A stretch of DNA of 64,000 nt from Comamonas sp. GB3 AK4-5. GTDB lineage: Bacteria > Pseudomonadota > Gammaproteobacteria > Burkholderiales > Burkholderiaceae_C. Of this stretch, positions 47,725 through 57,725 are shown piece by piece. The translations under genes and the position numbers were made by a program. The notes under the pieces are model-generated. The model was not told the DNA's origin and did no database searches. It saw only the letters and a program-made list of their open reading frames with translations. Position 1 is the first letter of the stretch; every line of letters begins with the position of its first letter. The stretch spans positions 1,364,001-1,428,000 of the forward strand of contig NZ_CP166730.1 in NCBI RefSeq assembly GCF_041320665.1. The letters are read 5' to 3'.

Positions 47725-48446
47725 GGAAGACCTGACCTAAAGACTCCCCACGGGAGGGTGCGCGTGCGCACGCAATGAAAACAAAAACCGGCCATGGGGC
47801 TGGCAGAAAGCGGACAGGCTTGGCTGGCAAGAGGCTTGCACAGCGGGGCGTCCGTCTTGTTGCACAGGCGCCGTGGGGCCGGTTCGACGGGAATGGGATT
47901 GTAGGTGGTGGGGTTATTTCCGCCCCGTATGTATGTGTATTCGGATTTTCGTTAATTGCCTCTTGAAACGCTTTCCCCCACCCCTCGCGCTCGTAGCTCG
48001 GTGCGGGCTGCGGGAGGAGGGCATCACTTCGGGGTGGCCCTTGCCCGCAGTCTCTGGCCCGAGCTGCGCCAGTTGCATTGGTTGGATCAGGGGGCGCAAG
48101 GGCAAGCGAGGTCTCTGGCCTTTTAGAGCGTGTTTACGCCCTCTACGCAGGCGTGTTGGAGCGCAATCGGGATGAGTTCGAAGCGATGGAGCGCAGCTTG
48201 CACCAGGGTGCAAGCAAGCCACAGCGCGAAGAAATCGCCCGATTTCGCTCCAACCCTTCGGGCCAGTGCCTTTGCGGGCGGTCTACTGTGTTGCGAATCC
48301 TCGCAATAGCACGGCTATTGCTGCGGTGTCGCGCCTTGTATCCCATCCCGCAAAGACACTGGCGCGCCGCGAGGAGATCGTCAACACGCTCTTACAGTCA
48401 GGCACAGCGCCTAGAATCCTGGGTTTTCTTCCCTTCGAGAGCTGCC
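47725..48446. other. Gene-free divergent region containing a 268-bp repeat
   Basis: 722 bases between the divergent Rieske and xseB genes. It contains GC-rich repeat-like sequence near 47970-48060, the second 268-bp repeat (48125-48392), and a possible xseB -10 box (TAGAAT, 48412-48417). Confidence 0.55.
48125..48392. repeat. 268-bp structured repeat, copy 2 (MITE-like)
   Basis: Same length and near-identical to 8214-8481. Right terminal repeat GAGATCGTCAACACGCTC (48374-48391); left end GAGCGTGTTTACGCCCTC (48126-48143). The hairpin GCTTGCAC/GTGCAAGC keeps its stem while the loop differs from copy 1 (CAGG against GCGT). TTA stands on both sides and may be a 3-bp target duplication. Confidence 0.85.
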
Positions 48447-48692
48447 ATGCCCAAAAAGGCCTCCGCGCCCCCCGATCCCATTGAGACGCCAGAGAGTTAT
48501 GAGGCGGCTGTGGCCGAGCTGGAGCAGCTGGCCGTGCGCATGGAGTCGGGCCAATTGCCGCTGAACGATATGCTCACCGGCTACCGCCGCGCCTCTGTGC
48601 TGCTGGCTTTCTGCCGCGAGCAGCTGGATGTGGTGGAAGCCCAGATCAAAGTATTGGACGGCGAGACGCTGAAGAAATGGGCCCAGGAGTGA
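48447..48692 (+). CDS. xseB: Exodeoxyribonuclease VII small subunit
   Basis: 81 residues, typical length. [20 protein letters not shown] and [20 protein letters not shown] are the family signature. It forms exonuclease VII with XseA, encoded elsewhere. The stop overlaps the ispA start (TGATG), the conserved xseB-ispA arrangement. Confidence 0.95.
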   Translation: MPKKASAPPDPIETPESYEAAVAELEQLAVRMESGQLPLNDMLTGYRRASVLLAFCREQLDVVEAQIKVLDGETLKKWAQE

Positions 48693-49609
48693 TGCAAGCA
48701 ATGAGTGAGGATGTGAAGGCAGGGGCGTTCGACCTGTCCGCCTGGTGCCAGGTGCAGTTGCAAGCGATGGAACAAGCGCTGTCGGCCTGGGTGGGCGTGG
48801 ATGCGCCGGCAGGCCTTGGCGAGGCCATGCGCTACGCCGTGCTGGATGGCGGCAAGCGCCTGCGCCCCTTGCTGGTGCTGGCCGCCTGCGAGGCGGTACG
48901 CGGCAATGCCGAGGCCGCGCTGCGCGCCGGCTGTGCCGTGGAGCTGATCCACGCCTATTCGTTGGTGCACGACGACATGCCCTGCATGGACAACGATGTG
49001 CTGCGCCGGGGCAAGCCCACGGTGCATGTGGCTTTTGGCGAAGCACGCGCCTTGCTGGCGGGTGACGCCTTGCAGGCCCTGGCCTTCGAGCTGCTCACCC
49101 CTGAAGGCGACACCGTGCCCGCCGCCATGCAGGCCAAGCTCTGCCGCCTGCTGGGCCGCGCTGCCGGTGCCCAGGGCATGGCCGGTGGCCAGGCCATTGA
49201 CCTGGCCAGCGTGGGCCTGCCGTTGAATGAAGACCAACTGCGCCAGATGCACCGCCTGAAAACCGGAGCCCTGCTGGAGGGCAGCGTGTTGATGGGCGCG
49301 GCCTGTGGCCAGGCGGATGCGACAGCGCTGCAGGCCTTGCAGCGCTATGGTGCTGCGCTGGGCCTGGCTTTCCAGGTGGTGGACGATGTGCTGGACGTGG
49401 TGGCCGACTCCGCCACACTGGGCAAGACCGCAGGCAAGGACGCCGCCAACGATAAGCCCACCTATGTCTCCCTGATGGGTTTGGAGGGCGCTCGCGCCCA
49501 TGCCGGCGCTTTGCTGCAAGAATCACTGAGCGCGCTTGCTGGCAGCGGCCTGGAAGATACCCAGGCCTTGCGTGCCCTGGCGCACATGGTGGTGGACCGC
49601 TCGCACTGA
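48692..49609 (+). CDS. ispA: Farnesyl diphosphate synthase
   Basis: About 305 residues. The first Asp-rich motif is in LVHDDMPCMDND, the second in FQVVDDVLD; LDGGKRLRPLL binds IPP. It condenses IPP with DMAPP and GPP to make FPP. The ATG at 48692 overlaps the xseB stop; an ATG at 48701 has a better-spaced AGGAG and may be the true start. Confidence 0.95.
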   Translation: MQAMSEDVKAGAFDLSAWCQVQLQAMEQALSAWVGVDAPAGLGEAMRYAVLDGGKRLRPLLVLAACEAVRGNAEAALRAGCAVELIHAYSLVHDDMPCMDNDVLRRGKPTVHVAFGEARALLAGDALQALAFELLTPEGDTVPAAMQAKLCRLLGRAAGAQGMAGGQAIDLASVGLPLNEDQLRQMHRLKTGALLEGSVLMGAACGQADATALQALQRYGAALGLAFQVVDDVLDVVADSATLGKTAGKDAANDKPTYVSLMGLEGARAHAGALLQESLSALAGSGLEDTQALRALAHMVVDRSH

Positions 49610-49715
49610 GGCTGCCTGGCGGTTCAGCTGGGAGCCGCCAGACCACCGACCCATTGATGAAAACTGCTGCTTATGTAGGCCCTTTCTGCATGAGCAGCTC
49701 TCAAAAAAATAGCTG

Positions 49716-51596
49716 ATGACCACCAACGCCTACCCCCTGCTACAGAAAGTGAATGCGCCGGCCGACCTGCGCGCCCTGTCCCGTGGCGACCTGAAGGCGC
49801 TGGCGCAGGAATTGCGCGCCTATGTGCTGGACAGCGTCTCCAAGACCGGTGGCCACCTCAGCTCCAACCTGGGCACGGTGGAGCTCACCGTGGCCCTGCA
49901 CCGCGTGTTCGAGACGCCCTATGACCGCATCGTCTGGGACGTGGGCCACCAGACCTATCCGCACAAAATCCTCACTGGCCGCCGTGACCGCATGGCCACG
50001 CTGCGCCAGTTCGGCGGCCTGTCGGGCTTTCCGCTGCGCAGCGAAAGCGAGTACGACGCCTTCGGCACGGCGCACTCGTCCACCAGCATCTCGGCTGCAT
50101 TGGGCATGGCCATGGCGGCCAAGCAAAAAGGTGAAAACCGCCGTGCGATTGCCGTGATCGGTGATGGCGCCATGACGGCGGGCATGGCCTTTGAGGCGCT
50201 GAACAACGGCGGCGTGGCCGATGCGAACCTGCTGGTCATCCTCAACGACAACGACATGAGCATCAGCCCGCCCGTGGGCGCGCTGAACCGCTATCTGGCC
50301 CAGCTCATGAGCGGCCAGTTCTACGCCAAGGCGCGCGATGTGGGCAAGAGCGTGCTCAAGCAGGTGCCGCCGCTGCTGGAGCTGGCCAAGCGCCTGGAGC
50401 AGCAGGCCAAGGGCATGGTGGTGCCGGCCACCATGTTTGAGCAGTTCGGCTTCAACTACATCGGCCCCATCGACGGCCATGATCTGGACTCGCTGATCCC
50501 CACGCTGGAGAACATCAAAAGCCTCAAGGGCCCGCAGTTTCTGCATGTGGTCACCAAAAAAGGCCAGGGCTACAAGCTGGCCGAGGCTGACCCCGTGGCC
50601 TACCACGGCCCCGGAAAGTTCGACCCTGCCGTGGGCCTGGTCAAGCCGGCCACACCGCCCAAGCCAAGCTTTACCCAGGTGTTTGGCCACTGGCTGTGCG
50701 ATATGGCCGCCAAGGACCAGCGCCTGGTGGGCATTACCCCGGCCATGCGCGAGGGCTCGGGCATGGTGGAGTTTCACCAGCGCTTTCCCGGCCGTTACCA
50801 CGATGTGGGCATTGCCGAGCAGCACGCTGTCACCTTTGCCGGTGGCATGGCCTGCGAAGGGCTGAAGCCCGTGGTGGCCATCTACTCCACCTTCTTGCAG
50901 CGCGCCTATGACCAGCTGATCCACGACGTGGCGCTGCAAAACCTGCCCGTGGTGTTTGCCCTGGACCGCGCAGGTCTGGTGGGCGCTGATGGCGCAACGC
51001 ACGCCGGCAATTACGACATCGCCTTTGTGCGCTGCATTCCGAATATGAGCATGGCCTGCCCGGCAGACGAGCGCGAAACCCGCCAGCTGCTGAGCACTGC
51101 CTACGAACAGAACCACCCCGTCTGCGTGCGCTACCCGCGCGGCGCCGGTGTGGGCGTGGAGCCGCTGCAAAGCCTGGAAGGCCTGCCCTTTGGCAAGGGC
51201 GAAATCCGCCGCGAATCCGCAGGGAACAGCACCTCCAAGAAGATCGCCATCCTGGCCTTTGGCACGCTGCTCTACCCAGCGCTGCAAGCCGCCGAGGCCC
51301 TGGACGCCACGGTGGTGAATATGCGCTGGGCCAAGCCCTTGGACGAGGCCTTGCTGCTGCAGGTGGCTGCCGAGCACGACGCCATCGTCACCGTGGAAGA
51401 CGGCTGCACCATGGGCGGCGCCGGCTCCGCCGTGGGTGAGGCCCTGGCCGCCGCAGGCCTGGCCAAGCCGCTGCTGCAGCTGGGCCTGCCCGACCAGTTC
51501 ATCGAACATGGCGACCCGGTCAAGCTGCTGGCGCTGCAGGGGCTGGATGCCGCGGGTATAGAGCGCTCTATTCGGGAGCGGTTTGTGGAGGGGTGA
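49716..51596 (+). CDS. dxs: 1-deoxy-D-xylulose-5-phosphate synthase
   Basis: 626-residue thiamine diphosphate enzyme, first step of the MEP pathway, from pyruvate and glyceraldehyde 3-phosphate. GDGAMTAG (149-156) with NDNDMSIS (177-184) is the cofactor and metal site; [17 protein letters not shown] and [13 protein letters not shown] are family motifs. It lies 106 bases after ispA, forming the isoprenoid cluster xseB-ispA-dxs. Confidence 0.98.
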   Translation: MTTNAYPLLQKVNAPADLRALSRGDLKALAQELRAYVLDSVSKTGGHLSSNLGTVELTVALHRVFETPYDRIVWDVGHQTYPHKILTGRRDRMATLRQFGGLSGFPLRSESEYDAFGTAHSSTSISAALGMAMAAKQKGENRRAIAVIGDGAMTAGMAFEALNNGGVADANLLVILNDNDMSISPPVGALNRYLAQLMSGQFYAKARDVGKSVLKQVPPLLELAKRLEQQAKGMVVPATMFEQFGFNYIGPIDGHDLDSLIPTLENIKSLKGPQFLHVVTKKGQGYKLAEADPVAYHGPGKFDPAVGLVKPATPPKPSFTQVFGHWLCDMAAKDQRLVGITPAMREGSGMVEFHQRFPGRYHDVGIAEQHAVTFAGGMACEGLKPVVAIYSTFLQRAYDQLIHDVALQNLPVVFALDRAGLVGADGATHAGNYDIAFVRCIPNMSMACPADERETRQLLSTAYEQNHPVCVRYPRGAGVGVEPLQSLEGLPFGKGEIRRESAGNSTSKKIAILAFGTLLYPALQAAEALDATVVNMRWAKPLDEALLLQVAAEHDAIVTVEDGCTMGGAGSAVGEALAAAGLAKPLLQLGLPDQFIEHGDPVKLLALQGLDAAGIERSIRERFVEG

Positions 51597-51628
51597 GGCC
51601 GGCTTTCAAGCAGTTTCTCGTACCTTCT

Positions 51629-51666
51629 AAAAAGCCCTTATCCTGTTTGCAGGATGAGGGCTTTTT
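51629..51666. terminator. Bidirectional terminator between dxs and the immunity gene
   Basis: AAAAAGCCCTTATCCTG pairs with CAGGATGAGGGCTTTTT around TTTG, with A- and T-runs for both strands. Confidence 0.9.
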
Positions 51667-51704
51667 AGTGGGTATTTTTACTGAAAATTGATATCGCCTC
51701 TATA

Positions 51705-52337
51705 TTAATCGAGAAATTCAATACTTTGAATAATTTCCAAAGCATAAGGGAGTAAATTGCTTCTGGGATCATTTAGCATCATTATGCGACCGTTGCCGCA
51801 TAGAACCTGAGTTTTGTGTATAAGGCAAAAATCTAGCATTCGCCGCCTTCTTTCCTCATCGCCATTGATATCATCTTCTGTGATAGCAAATCCTTGACTA
51901 TTTTTTGCTTTAATATTTTTTATCTCTGTGACTTTATCTAAAATATTGGCAAGCTCAGGATCATCACTGGTATCAAGGCGGTTTTTTATATTTTTAATCC
52001 AGATTTTTTTTTGTTCATCGAACTGTATCGCTCTGCCCTTTTGCCAATCATCAGAAAATTTCTCAAAGCAAATAAAACTAAACCCTAATTCATTGTACAC
52101 AGACTTCATGTTTTTTATTATTGCATGTCGATAACCGCTTCCTCCAATACTTGCATTGTAAGGGTTGAGAATATTTATATGACAGTTTTTTGATTCGGAA
52201 TTTTCTCTGAAGGATGGTATATTAACCTCGGAAAAATATGAAGTGGCGATGGGTATATATTGTCGTTGCTCTTCTGCATGTGAATTTGCGATGAAAAAAG
52301 CTACTAGAAAAAAATAGTCAGATATTTTTAATCTCAT
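51705..52337 (-). CDS. Putative periplasmic immunity protein
   Basis: 210 residues, not recognised by family. It begins with a signal peptide (MRLKISDYFFLVAFFIANS, cut near HAEE), so it should act in the periplasm. Four cysteines in the mature part could form disulfides. It is clearly more AT-rich than the surrounding genome, as is the 3' half of the effector gene. It starts 2 bases after the effector stop, the last gene of the vgrG operon. Immunity to the effector's wall-lytic domain is inferred from position, signal peptide and composition. Confidence 0.7.
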   Translation of the reverse strand: MRLKISDYFFLVAFFIANSHAEEQRQYIPIATSYFSEVNIPSFRENSESKNCHINILNPYNASIGGSGYRHAIIKNMKSVYNELGFSFICFEKFSDDWQKGRAIQFDEQKKIWIKNIKNRLDTSDDPELANILDKVTEIKNIKAKNSQGFAITEDDINGDEERRRRMLDFCLIHKTQVLCGNGRIMMLNDPRSNLLPYALEIIQSIEFLD

Positions 52338-52339
52338 GA

Positions 52340-54646
52340 TTATCGCCTGGGTAAATATCCTTCTGGAAATGAAATTGTCAGTACACCTGAAGCATCTGGG
52401 AATGATATTTCTCCTAGAACTGCAAGTGCCTGAGCCCAAGGAACACAGCGGGCAATGTAACCGTTGAAATTTCGATTGTAATTATTTACAGCACTAGGTA
52501 AGTTTACTGATGCTGATGCATTCCAAAAACTCTGACTACTGTAGTATGTTTTTATGCTATTATTTGTTTTAATGGTGTTTCTTGTGATAGTGCTTTTTTT
52601 GTCAGCATATGTCGCCATATTGTTTTTTATCCAATAAAAACCAGCACTGTCTGCCGGGGAGTGGATGTTTTCTATGCTGAAAGAGGCGCCATCACCAGCA
52701 ACTTGATCTCGCCATAGCTTTATCTGCTCTGTAATTTTAGGCCAATCTTTATCAGCAACACTTTTTTTGCTGTTGCTGGCGTCAGCCATGGATTGATAAA
52801 GAGAATCATCAATTTCTCTTCCCCTGAAACGCCAGTAATTCATGTAATTGTAAGGGTGGGTAAGTTGTAAAAATCCACGGCCATCCCATGGGGCATACCA
52901 TGCTGAACTTAAACCTTCATGAAGCTTACCCCACCATTGGGTCTCTTGAATGGAATTTCCAAAATATGCAGCCATGCGATATGGTTTGTTTACTCCATAT
53001 TTTCTCATCATGATATTTTGAGATTTTCTATGTTTAATAAAAATACTGTCTGATTTACTAATATCAGTACCAACGCGCTCCCAAATAGCTTCATCTTTAC
53101 CTTTTTCACGTAGAACTTGTTTTGGCAGGAGTTGCATGAACTCCTTTGCACTCAACCACCCACACTTCCTAAAATGAACAATAAACTCCACGGGATTTAA
53201 ATGCCAGTGCTTCTGCGTGAGGCGGTTCTTATCCTCCACCGGTAATTTTTCCCAAAAACAGAGCTTTTGCGCAAAGTCGCTCATTTCCGTGAAATCACTT
53301 TCATCCTGTAGCGGGTAGGGAACATAAGGACTCCCCTGTTCGCGTACCCAGGCCCAGCGTGTGCGTACTTCGGCATCAGCCCATTCGGTGGGGAATTTGC
53401 AAATGGTCTTGCCTAGCTGCCGCTGGATATCCGTGTCGGCCAAGCTGCGCAGTCGGTTTGCGGCTTTTTGAGCGGGCGTGGTTTGTGCCATTTCGGGTGC
53501 TGGTGATGTGGAACCCGTCAAACTTGGTGCCGTTTGAGGCTGTGCAGGGGGCGAGAGCATGGCATCGATCATGGCCGAGTTGCATTGGCTGTTGCTGTCC
53601 TCGATATCGTCATCCACCAGCTTCCAGCCCATCCAGTGCGGGAAATCCGCATCGCTGAATTTCTTGGTGCCAGCAGCATTCAGGTCCACCCAAACGGCCC
53701 CTGCTTGGCCAGGGAGAGAGACCTTGCGCCAGTGGGCTGCATTGCTGGGCAAAGGGTCAGGCCCCAGGTTGCGGCCAAAACGCAGCAGCTCATACCAGCC
53801 GCTGGGGCTGCTATCTGGCAACGCGGTTGCACTGTTGCCTATTTGCAGATTAGTGCGCAGATTGTTGTGGCGTTGAGTGGCCTCCGTGTAAAGGTTGTAC
53901 TCAGCGTCCTTTTCTGGAACGGGAACCCCTTGAACCTCTCCGGTGAGTTGGTAGGTGGTTAATGTTGCTTGCCCCATCGCATGTTGAATCCCTATGACGA
54001 GCTGCTCTGCGCCGCTATCGCCTGAAGGGGCTGGGTTGTTGGCTGCGCGAGGATCGCTTGCATAACAAGCGCTTTGGGCGGGTAGCAGCACATAGATCTG
54101 CCCATAGACCGCATCGCTGCGGCCATCGCGTGTCAAATCCAAGTCCCCTGTGCTGCGGCCCAGCAGCTTTTGGGCATCGGCGTCGCCCGCGACGATTTCC
54201 AGGTGGATACGGTTGGCTGTGCCATGGATAAAGCCCGCCAGTCCCAGCTTGTCCTTGCGGTAGATGGGCTGACCTACAGCGGGCAAGTCCTTGTCGAGTT
54301 TGCGCAGGTGTTGGTAGATGGAATAGAACACCACTTCCGTTGCGGTATCTCCCTGAGCACCTATTTCGGTCGTGTGGCGCAGCACGACGCAGCCCGTGGA
54401 ATGGTCTTGGGCGTCGTAGCGCACCAGTTCTGCATCGCGTTTGAAAATGACCACCCCATCTGCAATGGCGCGAACGGGCTCCTCGGCCGATGTGGCTGTG
54501 AAATGCATTCCTCCATGCCATGCCATGGCTTGGCTGACGGGGAAAAAGCCATTGCCAGGCGCGGCGTTGGGCATGAGGGTGCGTACATCCTCTTCGCTGT
54601 AAACCGCTGTGTCTTTCAGGGGAAGGAACGGTGGGCTGATGATCAT
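52340..54646 (-). CDS. Type VI secretion effector: M23-like plus GH19/lysozyme-like domains
   Basis: 768 residues without a signal peptide, as expected for a VgrG-borne effector. The N-terminal part (about 30-165) resembles an M23 peptidase, but the usual H-x3-D reads H44-G-G-M-H48 and the usual HxH reads R146-I-H148, so metal binding is altered. The middle is an adaptor-like region with a Pro-rich linker near 365-392. The C-terminal domain (about 410-750) has E568 in SIQETQWWGKL and DGRGFLQLTHPYNYMNYW (588-605), the GH19/lysozyme fold signature, so it should cut peptidoglycan glycan strands. GC content falls sharply after about residue 470. It starts 3 bases after vgrG. Confidence 0.78.
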   Translation of the reverse strand: MIISPPFLPLKDTAVYSEEDVRTLMPNAAPGNGFFPVSQAMAWHGGMHFTATSAEEPVRAIADGVVIFKRDAELVRYDAQDHSTGCVVLRHTTEIGAQGDTATEVVFYSIYQHLRKLDKDLPAVGQPIYRKDKLGLAGFIHGTANRIHLEIVAGDADAQKLLGRSTGDLDLTRDGRSDAVYGQIYVLLPAQSACYASDPRAANNPAPSGDSGAEQLVIGIQHAMGQATLTTYQLTGEVQGVPVPEKDAEYNLYTEATQRHNNLRTNLQIGNSATALPDSSPSGWYELLRFGRNLGPDPLPSNAAHWRKVSLPGQAGAVWVDLNAAGTKKFSDADFPHWMGWKLVDDDIEDSNSQCNSAMIDAMLSPPAQPQTAPSLTGSTSPAPEMAQTTPAQKAANRLRSLADTDIQRQLGKTICKFPTEWADAEVRTRWAWVREQGSPYVPYPLQDESDFTEMSDFAQKLCFWEKLPVEDKNRLTQKHWHLNPVEFIVHFRKCGWLSAKEFMQLLPKQVLREKGKDEAIWERVGTDISKSDSIFIKHRKSQNIMMRKYGVNKPYRMAAYFGNSIQETQWWGKLHEGLSSAWYAPWDGRGFLQLTHPYNYMNYWRFRGREIDDSLYQSMADASNSKKSVADKDWPKITEQIKLWRDQVAGDGASFSIENIHSPADSAGFYWIKNNMATYADKKSTITRNTIKTNNSIKTYYSSQSFWNASASVNLPSAVNNYNRNFNGYIARCVPWAQALAVLGEISFPDASGVLTISFPEGYLPRR

Positions 54647-54649
54647 GGC

Positions 54650-57352
54650 TTAGAGAGAAAAGTTGAATTTCCGAGCCGGAGGTTTGATGCGTGGCGTTTC
54701 CAACTCCACCTCTCCTGCGGGCAAATCCGGCAGCGCCGCCGGGCTCCCCCCCGGCCCCACAAAGCTCTTGGTCACCCCCTTGATGTCCAGCAGCCCCGGC
54801 ATGGTCAGCGTGATGTTCTCTCCGTCGAGCTCTATGCTGACCTCGCCCGCAGCCAGCCTGATCTTTCCCTGGGCCAGCACTTCCACGTCTTCGCCGCTGC
54901 TGGTGACGGTGATGTTGTCCTGGGCCGTCCATTCCAGCGGGCCCTGGTGGGCTTGCAGGGAGACGGGGCCGGCCTGGGCGATGGCCTTGAGCCCGCCTTG
55001 CTGGCTGTAGAGGCCGGCGCTGCCGCCTGCGGCCATGGCCAGGGTGCGCCCGGCTGCGGCATGCCAGTCTTGCTGGCTGGTCCAGTGCAGGGCCTGGCCG
55101 CCATAGATGGCGGTGCTGGCCGGTGTGGCGGCGTTGAGGCTGTTGGCGGCGTCAAACACCATGGCCGGCCTTGCGAAGGCGGGCACGGGCTGTGTGCCCT
55201 GGCGCTGGCCAGGGGCTGCGATGGTGGCACTTTGGCCGTTGAGCTGATCGGGCAGCTTGCCTTTGGCTTGCGGGTTCAGGTCATCAATAAAGGCTTGCAG
55301 GTCTGCGGTGGCTTGCAGCGGCAGGCCCTGGGCCTGGGTCACGGCATCGTGGATGCGCTGGGCCGTGTCGTGGGCGGCCTGGAACTGCCCCACGGCGGCG
55401 CTGGCCTCATGCACCGTGCCGGCGGCCTTGGCTTGGGCGGTGGAGCTAATCAGCAAGCCTTCGCCGGCGCGCACCACGGTCCAGGCATCGCTGCGCAGCT
55501 CGGCGCCCGTGCCGCGCCAGGCGCCGCGCTGGCTGCTGTCGGGGGCGTGGTTGATGAGGTGGCCCAGGTTGAGCTGGCTGGCGGCCTGGGATGAGGCCAG
55601 GCGGGTGCGCACCTGGCCGGGCGCATCGTCGGTCAACCATTGGTTGTAGCCGCTGCCGTCCAGGCTGGTGGCATGCCAGCCCGAGATCACGCCAGGGTGG
55701 TTGCCTGCACCGTCCTGGCCCGCGCTCCAGGGCGGCAGGTCCTGGGCGGAGTGCAGCTGCTGGCTGACGAGGGGGCGGTCGATATCGCCGTCGATAAAAG
55801 ACAGCAGCACCTCGGTGCCCACCCGGGGCAGCACAAAAGCGCCCCAGTTGGGCCCGGCCATGGGCGTGGCCACGCGCAGCCAGACGCTGGGTGTGTGGCT
55901 TTTTCTGCGGGAGGCCGTGGCACTGCGTGGCGTGTCTGCAGCATCTGCAGCGTCTGTGGCGGTATTGCCTGCGGGGCCATGCTGCTGCCAGTAAAAGCGC
56001 ACTTGGACGCGGTGGTCGCGCTGGGTGTGCACGGCGTGGCGGCCGCTGCCTTCGGCCGTGTTGTGCGCATCTTCGCTGTCATCCTCCTTGCCTACGACCA
56101 GAGCCAGCATGGCGTCGGGTGCGCAGGGCTTGGCCCTGGGTGTGGGGAGGATGGCAGCCTTGGCATCCAGGGCCTCGAAGCGGTTGCGGTAGCTGCCGGC
56201 TTCGATCTCCGGGCGCTGTAGCAACTGGGCCATTTGTGCGCCCAGGTTGTTGGCAGCCCGGTGCCAGAGCTGTGTGGGGCGCAGCTGTAAATCCGTGCCC
56301 GCTTCCTGTCCATAACGCTCATGGCCGCTCAAGGCAAAGTGCTGGCCGGGGGCCAGATCGCGCACGCTGGACTCGGCACGCCAGCGTTTGGCCTGGGCCT
56401 CCCAATGCTGCAGCCAATGCTCGGCCTGGGTCTGGGCTGCATCGCTGTCGGCATGGCCTTGGGTGCCCAGGGCCATGTGCTGCTCCAGCAGTGGCAGCTG
56501 GCCGAGATCGAGTGCGCTGCGGGTCTGGGCCGAGGGGGCGTGCAAGCGGCTGTGGTCCCAGGAGGAGACGGTGGCGATCTGGGGCACGGCCTGGCGCATG
56601 GCCTGGAGGCGGGTGATGCTGTCGCGGCCCTCGGTGGCATCGACTCTGTGAAAGCGTATGGGGCTCAGCGGGTAGGCGGGGAATTCGGTGCGCTCATCAA
56701 AAATGAGCAGCTTGTGCTGAGAGGGCGGGCTTTGTGAGCCGTTTGTGCCTGAATTGCTGTCATCCCCATCTTGCTGGTGTTCAAACCGATAGCTCAGGCC
56801 TTCATCAGCCAGCAGGCGCAGCACAAAGTCCAGATCGCTTTCGTGGTGCTGCACCCTTGTGGGATAGGCTTCCCAATCGCGCTGGGCCTGGATGGCAAAG
56901 TGGGCATTGGGGTAGTCGACAAAGATGTCGGCCAGGATATCGGGCAGGGTTTGCATGCCCCAGACATGGCTGTCACGGCGCAGCTGCAGGGCCGATACCC
57001 AGGGGCGTAGATACAGCTGGTGGCGGGCCAGGCCGCCGTCGCCGCCCAGGGCATCGCAACCCTGGAGCACGCCATGCCAGGCGCGAAAGCTGCCATCGGC
57101 CTGCAGCAGGCGCAGCGTCAGCTCCTGGCCGATCAAGCTGGCGGGGGCAAAGCTGGCATCCACACACAGTGTGGTGACGTCAAAGGCGAACAAGGTGTTC
57201 AAGCCCTCATGGCCGTCAAAACGCTCCACCACCAGCGCTGGTGTGTCCGCTCCCTCGGGCAGCTGTATTTGCAGCAGGCGTGCGTTCTGGCTGGGCAAGG
57301 CCACGCTCAGGCCGCTGAGCTTCCATAAGGTCTGGAGGGGACTGCTTGACAT
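54650..57352 (-). CDS. vgrG: Type VI secretion spike protein VgrG
   Basis: 900 residues. A gp27-like N-terminal part includes VVERFDGHEGLNTLFAFDV and HHESDLDFVLRLLADEGLSY (166-188); the gp5-like OB-fold holds VRFYWQQHG and VWLRVATPMAGPNWG (490-504) to DIDRPLVSQQLH. A DUF2345-type repeat region and a short tail follow; no toxin domain is fused. It carries the effector on the secretion tip. No core type VI genes and no PAAR gene lie in the window, so this is an orphan vgrG island. No strong ribosome site precedes the ATG at 57352. Confidence 0.92.
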   Translation of the reverse strand: MSSSPLQTLWKLSGLSVALPSQNARLLQIQLPEGADTPALVVERFDGHEGLNTLFAFDVTTLCVDASFAPASLIGQELTLRLLQADGSFRAWHGVLQGCDALGGDGGLARHQLYLRPWVSALQLRRDSHVWGMQTLPDILADIFVDYPNAHFAIQAQRDWEAYPTRVQHHESDLDFVLRLLADEGLSYRFEHQQDGDDSNSGTNGSQSPPSQHKLLIFDERTEFPAYPLSPIRFHRVDATEGRDSITRLQAMRQAVPQIATVSSWDHSRLHAPSAQTRSALDLGQLPLLEQHMALGTQGHADSDAAQTQAEHWLQHWEAQAKRWRAESSVRDLAPGQHFALSGHERYGQEAGTDLQLRPTQLWHRAANNLGAQMAQLLQRPEIEAGSYRNRFEALDAKAAILPTPRAKPCAPDAMLALVVGKEDDSEDAHNTAEGSGRHAVHTQRDHRVQVRFYWQQHGPAGNTATDAADAADTPRSATASRRKSHTPSVWLRVATPMAGPNWGAFVLPRVGTEVLLSFIDGDIDRPLVSQQLHSAQDLPPWSAGQDGAGNHPGVISGWHATSLDGSGYNQWLTDDAPGQVRTRLASSQAASQLNLGHLINHAPDSSQRGAWRGTGAELRSDAWTVVRAGEGLLISSTAQAKAAGTVHEASAAVGQFQAAHDTAQRIHDAVTQAQGLPLQATADLQAFIDDLNPQAKGKLPDQLNGQSATIAAPGQRQGTQPVPAFARPAMVFDAANSLNAATPASTAIYGGQALHWTSQQDWHAAAGRTLAMAAGGSAGLYSQQGGLKAIAQAGPVSLQAHQGPLEWTAQDNITVTSSGEDVEVLAQGKIRLAAGEVSIELDGENITLTMPGLLDIKGVTKSFVGPGGSPAALPDLPAGEVELETPRIKPPARKFNFSL

Positions 57353-57725
57353 AGGCGAAATAAAAAATAGGAAAACAACCAAGGCCGGGGCCGTGAAACC
57401 GCAAGCGGGAGTGGGGCGCGTTGCATGATGTCCGGGCCTGCGGTAAGCAGGTCATACAAGGCGGTAAGACTTTGAAAGAGCAGCGCCGGAAATGCCACGG
57501 CATTCGTCGGAGAGTGCTGCTCCCGCCTCGCGTTGCGGGTTCCGGCAGCGCCAGGCTGGGCGACGGCTGACAGTTGTCTGAAGCCCGGCTGGGCATATGC
57601 ACCAAATTGGGGGTTTACCCCCGCGGGGCGTGCATTTGTCCCTTCCTACAATCGCGCACTGTTGCGCTGCCATCGTCCCCCGGCGCCTGCTGCAGCTGCT
57701 TCATGTGCACTTTTCAGGAGAAAAA
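57353..57725. other. Divergent promoter region, vgrG and TRAP receptor
   Basis: 373 bases between divergent genes. It contains a perfect inverted repeat GGGGGTTTACCCCC (57609-57622), a likely regulator site or hairpin, and a possible -10 box TACAAT (57647-57652) for the TRAP receptor. Confidence 0.4.
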
